Positions 7,658-10,246 of a stretch of DNA of 10,246 nucleotides are shown here, piece after piece. The notes under the pieces were generated by a model. That model had not been told where the DNA came from. It did no database searches and saw nothing but the letters and a program-made list of their open reading frames with translations. Origin of the DNA: Deltaproteobacteria bacterium (lineage in GTDB: Bacteria > Desulfobacterota > Anaeroferrophillalia > Anaeroferrophillales > Tharpellaceae); contig DAOVTG010000075.1 of the NCBI GenBank assembly GCA_030633185.1, positions 1-10,246 of the forward strand, written 5' to 3'. Within the stretch, counting starts at the first letter, position 1. Every line of letters starts with the position of its first letter. The position numbers and the translations under genes were made by a program.

Positions 7658-7682
7658 GTTAAGGTATAGTTTAGACTAATTT

Positions 7683-7721
7683 AAAAAGCCCCTTCACGAT
7701 ATTTTATGGAGGGGCTTTTTT
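7683..7721. terminator. Bidirectional terminator between rpsU and panD
   Basis: AAAAAGCCCCT (7683-7693) pairs with AGGGGCTTTTT (7710-7720) around a 16-nt loop. The stem is flanked by A and T runs on both sides, so it is an intrinsic terminator in both directions, closing the convergent rpsU (plus) and panBCD (minus) transcripts. Confidence 0.92.
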
Positions 7722-7737
7722 GTTTAAGGCTCAGGTT

Positions 7738-8100
7738 CTATTTGACCGATTGATTGACAATCCGATTATTACCGTCAACCAGGATATTTTTCGGGGCGAA
7801 GTTTTTAGCTTCCTCTTCACTCATCATGGCGTAAGCCGCGATGATTACCATGTCACCTTTACGGGCCAGTCGGGCCGCCGCTCCATTGATACATATCTCA
7901 CAGTTATCATAGTCACCTTCGATGACGTAGGTGGTAAAACGTGCTCCATTGGTCAGGTTGTAGACCTGAACCTGTTCATAGGGCAGAATGCCGGAGGCTT
8001 CAAGCAGAGTTTTGTCGATGGTGATGCTGCCTTCGTAGGAGAGGTTGGCATCGGTAACTGTGGCCCGGTGAAGTTTCCCTTTAAACATATTGAGTAGCAT
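7738..8100 (-). CDS. panD: Aspartate 1-decarboxylase proenzyme
   Basis: PanD makes beta-alanine from aspartate for pantothenate synthesis, using a pyruvoyl cofactor formed by self-cleavage. The 120 residues (E. coli has 126) show KLHRATVT (9-16) with Lys9, YEGSITID (22-29) with the expected cleavage between Gly24 and Ser25, TNGARFTTYVI (50-60) with Thr57 and Tyr58, NGAAARLARKGD and VIIAAYAMM. The numbering of the key residues equals that of E. coli. On the minus strand AAGGAT lies 8 nt before the ATG. It is the last gene of panB-panC-panD; the 63-bp gap to panC is mostly a fragment of the dispersed repeat. Transcription ends at the shared terminator. Confidence 0.97.
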   Translation of the reverse strand: MLLNMFKGKLHRATVTDANLSYEGSITIDKTLLEASGILPYEQVQVYNLTNGARFTTYVIEGDYDNCEICINGAAARLARKGDMVIIAAYAMMSEEEAKNFAPKNILVDGNNRIVNQSVK

Positions 8101-8116
8101 AGTTATAATCCTTATG

Positions 8117-8154
8117 TTTTACGACGCCATCCCGTTATTTTTTACGAAGACATC
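8117..8154 (+). repeat. Right-end fragment of the MITE-like repeat
   Basis: These 38 bp align with the last 38 bp of the full copies (10119-10156) at 29 of 38 positions without gaps, ending in the same CATC terminus. The left 16 or so bases of the fragment resemble the reverse complement of the element's left end (TTTTACGACGCCATC), so both subterminal and terminal motifs are present. It fills most of the panC-panD gap and lies 16 nt or more upstream of the panD start. Confidence 0.65.
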
Positions 8155-8163
8155 ATGTTTGTT

Positions 8164-9018
8164 TCAGTTTTCCAGTTGCAGGTTGTCGATTAAACGGGTT
8201 CCACCCAGGTGAACGGCGATTAGTAGAACCGTTGGTGTGGTTATCCGGCCTTTGATCTCGGTCAGTTTTAAGGCGTCGTAAATTTTGACATATTCTACTC
8301 GAAAGGGACTTGATATTTTTTCTTCAAGTTGTTTTGAAACGGTTTGGCAGAGTTTTTCACTCTCTTTGAGGCCTTGTTGATAGAGGGTTTTAGCATGGGA
8401 GAGGGCCTGGTAGATGGAGGGTGCCTCTTCTCGCTCACGGGCTGGCAGATTGGCGTTGCGAGAGCTCATGGCCAAGCCGTTACGTTCTCTAACAATCTCG
8501 ACTCCAACAATCTCAATAGGAAAGTTTAAATCAATGACCATGCGGCGAATGACGGCCAACTGCTGAAAATCCTTCTCTCCGAAAAAAGCCAGGTTTGGCA
8601 GAGTCAGGTTGAAAAGCTTGCTGACGACTGTGGTGACCCCTTGAAAGTGGTTCGGCCGGCCAGCGCCGCAAAGATCCTTGGTGATCTCTTTAACCTCGAC
8701 CGAGGTCTGAAACAGGTCGGGATAGAGATCCTCATTGGTCGGAGTGAAGACAACATCAACCCCGAGAGTTTTGCATTTAGCAAGATCCCCTTCAAGATCC
8801 TGCGGGTAACGGTCAAGATCTTCGTTGGGGCCGAATTGGATCGGATTGACGAAGATTGAGACAATAACCAGATCGGCTTTTTCCCGGGCTTTTCGCATTA
8901 GCATCAGGTGTCCGTCGTGGAGATAGCCCATGGTCGGAACCAGGGCTATAGTTTTGCCTGCACGGCGGCTCTCAAGAGCAAAAGCTTGAATATCTTTACT
9001 ACATTTTATCTGCTGCAT
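8164..9018 (-). CDS. panC: Pantothenate synthetase (pantoate-beta-alanine ligase)
   Basis: PanC joins pantoate and beta-alanine with ATP through a pantoyl-adenylate. With the chosen ATG the protein has 284 residues: VPTMGYLHDGHL (27-38) with the HxGH pair His34 and His37, VSIFVNPIQFGPNED (53-67), LCGAGRPNHFQGV (116-128), FFGEKDFQQ (145-153) and RERNGLAMSSRN (177-188). I chose the ATG at 9018-9016 because it places PTMG at residue 28 exactly as in E. coli PanC. A longer frame from a TTG at 9030 adds four residues and would overlap the panB stop. Neither start has a clear ribosome-binding site, so coupling to panB (8-nt gap) is likely. It is the middle gene of panBCD. Confidence 0.96.
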   Translation of the reverse strand: MQQIKCSKDIQAFALESRRAGKTIALVPTMGYLHDGHLMLMRKAREKADLVIVSIFVNPIQFGPNEDLDRYPQDLEGDLAKCKTLGVDVVFTPTNEDLYPDLFQTSVEVKEITKDLCGAGRPNHFQGVTTVVSKLFNLTLPNLAFFGEKDFQQLAVIRRMVIDLNFPIEIVGVEIVRERNGLAMSSRNANLPAREREEAPSIYQALSHAKTLYQQGLKESEKLCQTVSKQLEEKISSPFRVEYVKIYDALKLTEIKGRITTPTVLLIAVHLGGTRLIDNLQLEN

Positions 9019-9026
9019 AATATCAT

Positions 9027-9818
9027 TCAACTAAATGAGTGCTCTGGCCCCGGGAAACTACCCTCTTTTACTTCACGGCTATAGTTTTCAAGGGCTTTTC
9101 TGGTTTCTGTTCCTAAGTCGGCATACTGTTTGACAAAAGAGGGACGGAAACGGTCAAAAAGGGTAAGCATGTCGTGGAGAACCAGAACCTGGCCATCGCA
9201 GCCGGGACCGGCACCGATGCCGATGGTCGGAATTTCCAGGGACTGACTGATTTCGGTGGCAATGTCACTGGGGACGCACTCAATAACCAGGGCAAAAGCT
9301 CCGGCTTCGGCGACCGCTTGAGCATCTTTGAGTAAACGGTCTTTTTCACGTTGAACCCGGAAACCGCCTAGCTGGTTAACCGCCTGTGGGGTCAGGCCGA
9401 TATGGCCGCAGACTGGAATGCCGATTTCTACCAAAGCTTTAATGGTCTCTTGCATGGTGACCCCGCCTTCGAGTTTGACGGCACCGGCACCGGTCTCTTT
9501 CATGATCCGTCCGGCCTGGAATTTAGCATCTTCGATACTGATTTGATAACTCATAAAAGGGAGATCAATGATCACCAGGGCATGCTCCGTGCCGCGGACG
9601 ACGGCCCGGCCGTGGTAGATCATCTCATCAACGGTTACCGGCAGGGTATCCTTGTAGCCAGCAACTACGACCCCGACTGAATCACCCACCAGAATGGTGT
9701 CGATTCGGCTCTGGTCAAGGAGGCGGGCGAAAGGGTAGTCGTAGCCGGTGACCATGGTGATTTTTTCACCATTTTTTTTCATTTCGGCAAGGCTTGTCGT
9801 ACTTACGGTTTTAGCCAT
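9027..9818 (-). CDS. panB: 3-methyl-2-oxobutanoate hydroxymethyltransferase
   Basis: PanB makes ketopantoate from 2-oxoisovalerate and methylene-tetrahydrofolate, the first committed step to pantothenate. The 263 residues match E. coli length (264). Motifs: MVTGYDYPFA (22-31), ILVGDSVGVVVAGY (42-55) with Mg ligand Asp46, VIIDLPFMSY (82-91) with Asp85, AVKLEGG (113-119) with Glu117, CGHIGLTPQ (137-145), LVIECVP (177-183) with catalytic Glu180, and PTIGIGAGPGCDGQ (197-210). AGGG lies 11 nt before the ATG on the minus strand. It heads panB-panC-panD. An intrinsic terminator sits only 16 nt upstream of the start, so expression probably depends on read-through of that hairpin. Confidence 0.97.
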   Translation of the reverse strand: MAKTVSTTSLAEMKKNGEKITMVTGYDYPFARLLDQSRIDTILVGDSVGVVVAGYKDTLPVTVDEMIYHGRAVVRGTEHALVIIDLPFMSYQISIEDAKFQAGRIMKETGAGAVKLEGGVTMQETIKALVEIGIPVCGHIGLTPQAVNQLGGFRVQREKDRLLKDAQAVAEAGAFALVIECVPSDIATEISQSLEIPTIGIGAGPGCDGQVLVLHDMLTLFDRFRPSFVKQYADLGTETRKALENYSREVKEGSFPGPEHSFS

Positions 9819-9834
9819 GAATGTATTTTCCCTG

Positions 9835-9871
9835 AAAATAAAAAAGCCCGCCTCAAGAGAGAGGCGGGCTT
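9835..9871 (-). terminator. Intrinsic terminator in the panB leader (attenuator)
   Basis: On the minus strand AAGCCCGCCTC (9871-9861) pairs over 11 bp with GAGGCGGGCTT (9854-9844) around a 6-nt loop, followed by a U-rich tract (six U, A, four U). On the plus strand no T run follows, so the direction is minus. It ends 16 nt before the panB ATG, just upstream of the ribosome-binding site. There is no room for a promoter between it and panB, so transcription must read through it. This favours regulated attenuation over simple closure of the upstream gene. Confidence 0.85.
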
Positions 9872-9993
9872 ATCCGTACAGATCGGCTATACCGGTCAGC
9901 TGTAACGAAGGGGGTTTAAGTCCGACCGTCTCAGTCTTCGATTCATGGAAGATCCAAGCGGTGTCAAGACTCAGTTGTCTAAGGCTCGACGGG
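9872..9993 (-). promoter_or_regulatory. Structured 5' leader of panBCD, possible pan-motif RNA
   Basis: Between a TATAAT box and the attenuator the minus-strand RNA can form at least two more stems. CTGAGTCTT (9974-9966) pairs with AAGACTGAG (9938-9930) with one mismatch, and CGGTCGG (9928-9922) pairs with CTGACCG (9899-9893). A competing pairing, CCGTC (9992-9988) with GACGG (9930-9926), would disrupt the second stem. A conserved 'pan' RNA motif upstream of pantothenate genes has been described in several phyla including deltaproteobacteria; I cannot confirm from the sequence alone that this is one. No coding sequence is evident here. Confidence 0.45.
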
Positions 9994-10021
9994 ATTATAT
10001 GAGTTGATGGCGTCGTAAAAA
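9994..10021 (-). promoter_or_regulatory. Candidate panB promoter, -10 next to repeat
   Basis: A consensus TATAAT reads on the minus strand at 9999-9994. The best upstream hexamer at 16-nt spacing is TTTTTA (10021-10016), which matches TTGACA at only three positions and lies inside the end of the repeat element. If this promoter is used, the RNA would start near 9987, and the element insertion replaced its original -35 region. Confidence 0.35.
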
Positions 10022-10156
10022 GTTCCGATATCCTGCGTTGTTGTGGTTTTCCAGACACTCGACATACTACATGTATGGTCTCGCGCCTGGAAATCCACAA
10101 CATCTTGTCTATCGAAATTTTTACTTAACCATCCCGTGACTTTTTACGAGTTCATC
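10006..10156 (+). repeat. Full-length MITE-like element upstream of pan leader
   Basis: This 151-bp copy has terminal inverted repeats GATGGCGTCGTAAAAAGT (10006-10023) and ACTTTTTACGAGTTCATC (10139-10156), which match at 15 of 18 positions when one is reversed. The core stem pairs 10039-10054 with 10087-10102 with one mismatch. ATGAGTT lies directly on both sides (9999-10005 and 10157-10163), a likely 7-bp target-site duplication. It separates the unidentified gene at the right edge from the pan leader and abuts the putative panB -10 box. No transposase or credible ORF is inside. Confidence 0.92.
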
Positions 10157-10184
10157 ATGAGTTAGTCCGCTAAAATTTTTTTGA

Positions 10185-10246
10185 TTATGAGCAGAGACCG
10201 GCAAGCCACTCTACGGTCTTATCGTCACTGACCCGGCTGGTGTTGA
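10185..10246 (-). CDS. C-terminal end of an unidentified protein (partial)
   Basis: On the minus strand one frame runs open from the window edge for 19 codons to a TAA at 10187-10185, ending in ...SDDKTVEWLAGLCS. The other two minus frames have stops in this stretch. The residues look like a plausible protein tail, but they are too few to name a family. Its direction is the same as panBCD, so it could be the gene upstream of the pan operon. No terminator hairpin follows its stop before the repeat element. Confidence 0.45.
   Translation of the reverse strand, partial: NTSRVSDDKTVEWLAGLCS

Noticed and set aside
9018..9030. TTG start for panC at 9030, overlapping the panB stop
   Set aside because: The ATG at 9018 gives the same N-terminal spacing to PTMG as E. 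coli PanC, and the TTG has no better ribosome-binding site.
9940..9967. Perfect TTGACA on the minus strand inside the pan leader as a -35 box
   Set aside because: No acceptable -10 hexamer follows at 15-18 nt; the best matches are about 2 of 6.

Overview
This window looks like chromosomal DNA of a diderm, LPS-making bacterium, most likely a deltaproteobacterium (Desulfobacterota or a relative). The basis is the block leuS-lptE-holA, the lipoprotein LptE of the LPS export machine, a DksA/TraR-type zinc-finger regulator, and the protein sequences themselves. I recognise these from family knowledge; no search was run, so the taxon is an inference.

Layout, left to right. 1-370 has no convincing gene. 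It holds the cut end of a dispersed repeat (1-39), a stretch rich in nested inverted repeats (40-187), and a 50-bp mini-copy of the same repeat (308-357) directly before the speD ribosome-binding site. 371-2049 is a tight speD-bioA pair, two enzymes that both consume S-adenosylmethionine. 2168-7319 is a plus-strand block: dksA-like, leuS, lptE, holA and an HD-domain hydrolase. A 151-bp repeat element is inserted exactly at the leuS stop codon. A strong sigma70-type promoter overlapping the end of the HD gene drives rpsU (7466-7657), which ends in a terminator that works on both strands. On the minus strand, panB-panC-panD (9818 to 7738) encodes pantothenate synthesis. It is preceded by a structured leader with an intrinsic terminator 16 nt before panB. 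At the right edge lie a second full repeat copy and the last 19 codons of an unidentified minus-strand gene.

The most notable feature is the repeat family. Five copies or pieces lie in 10 kb, and two are full-length 151-bp copies about 95% identical by eye. The ends are imperfect terminal inverted repeats (GATG...TCGTAAAAAGT), the core folds into a long hairpin, and flanking direct repeats of 6 bp (TTGTTT) and 7 bp (ATGAGTT) look like target-site duplications. No transposase is present, so this looks like a MITE-like non-autonomous element. Removing the leuS copy restores a TAG stop at the same codon, so the insertion swapped one stop for another without changing the protein.

The gene functions are mostly housekeeping: polyamine and biotin precursors (speD, bioA), translation (leuS, rpsU), transcription response (dksA-like), outer-membrane biogenesis (lptE), replication (holA) and the CoA precursor pathway (panBCD). 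I found no tRNA, rRNA, CRISPR array, defence system or phage gene.
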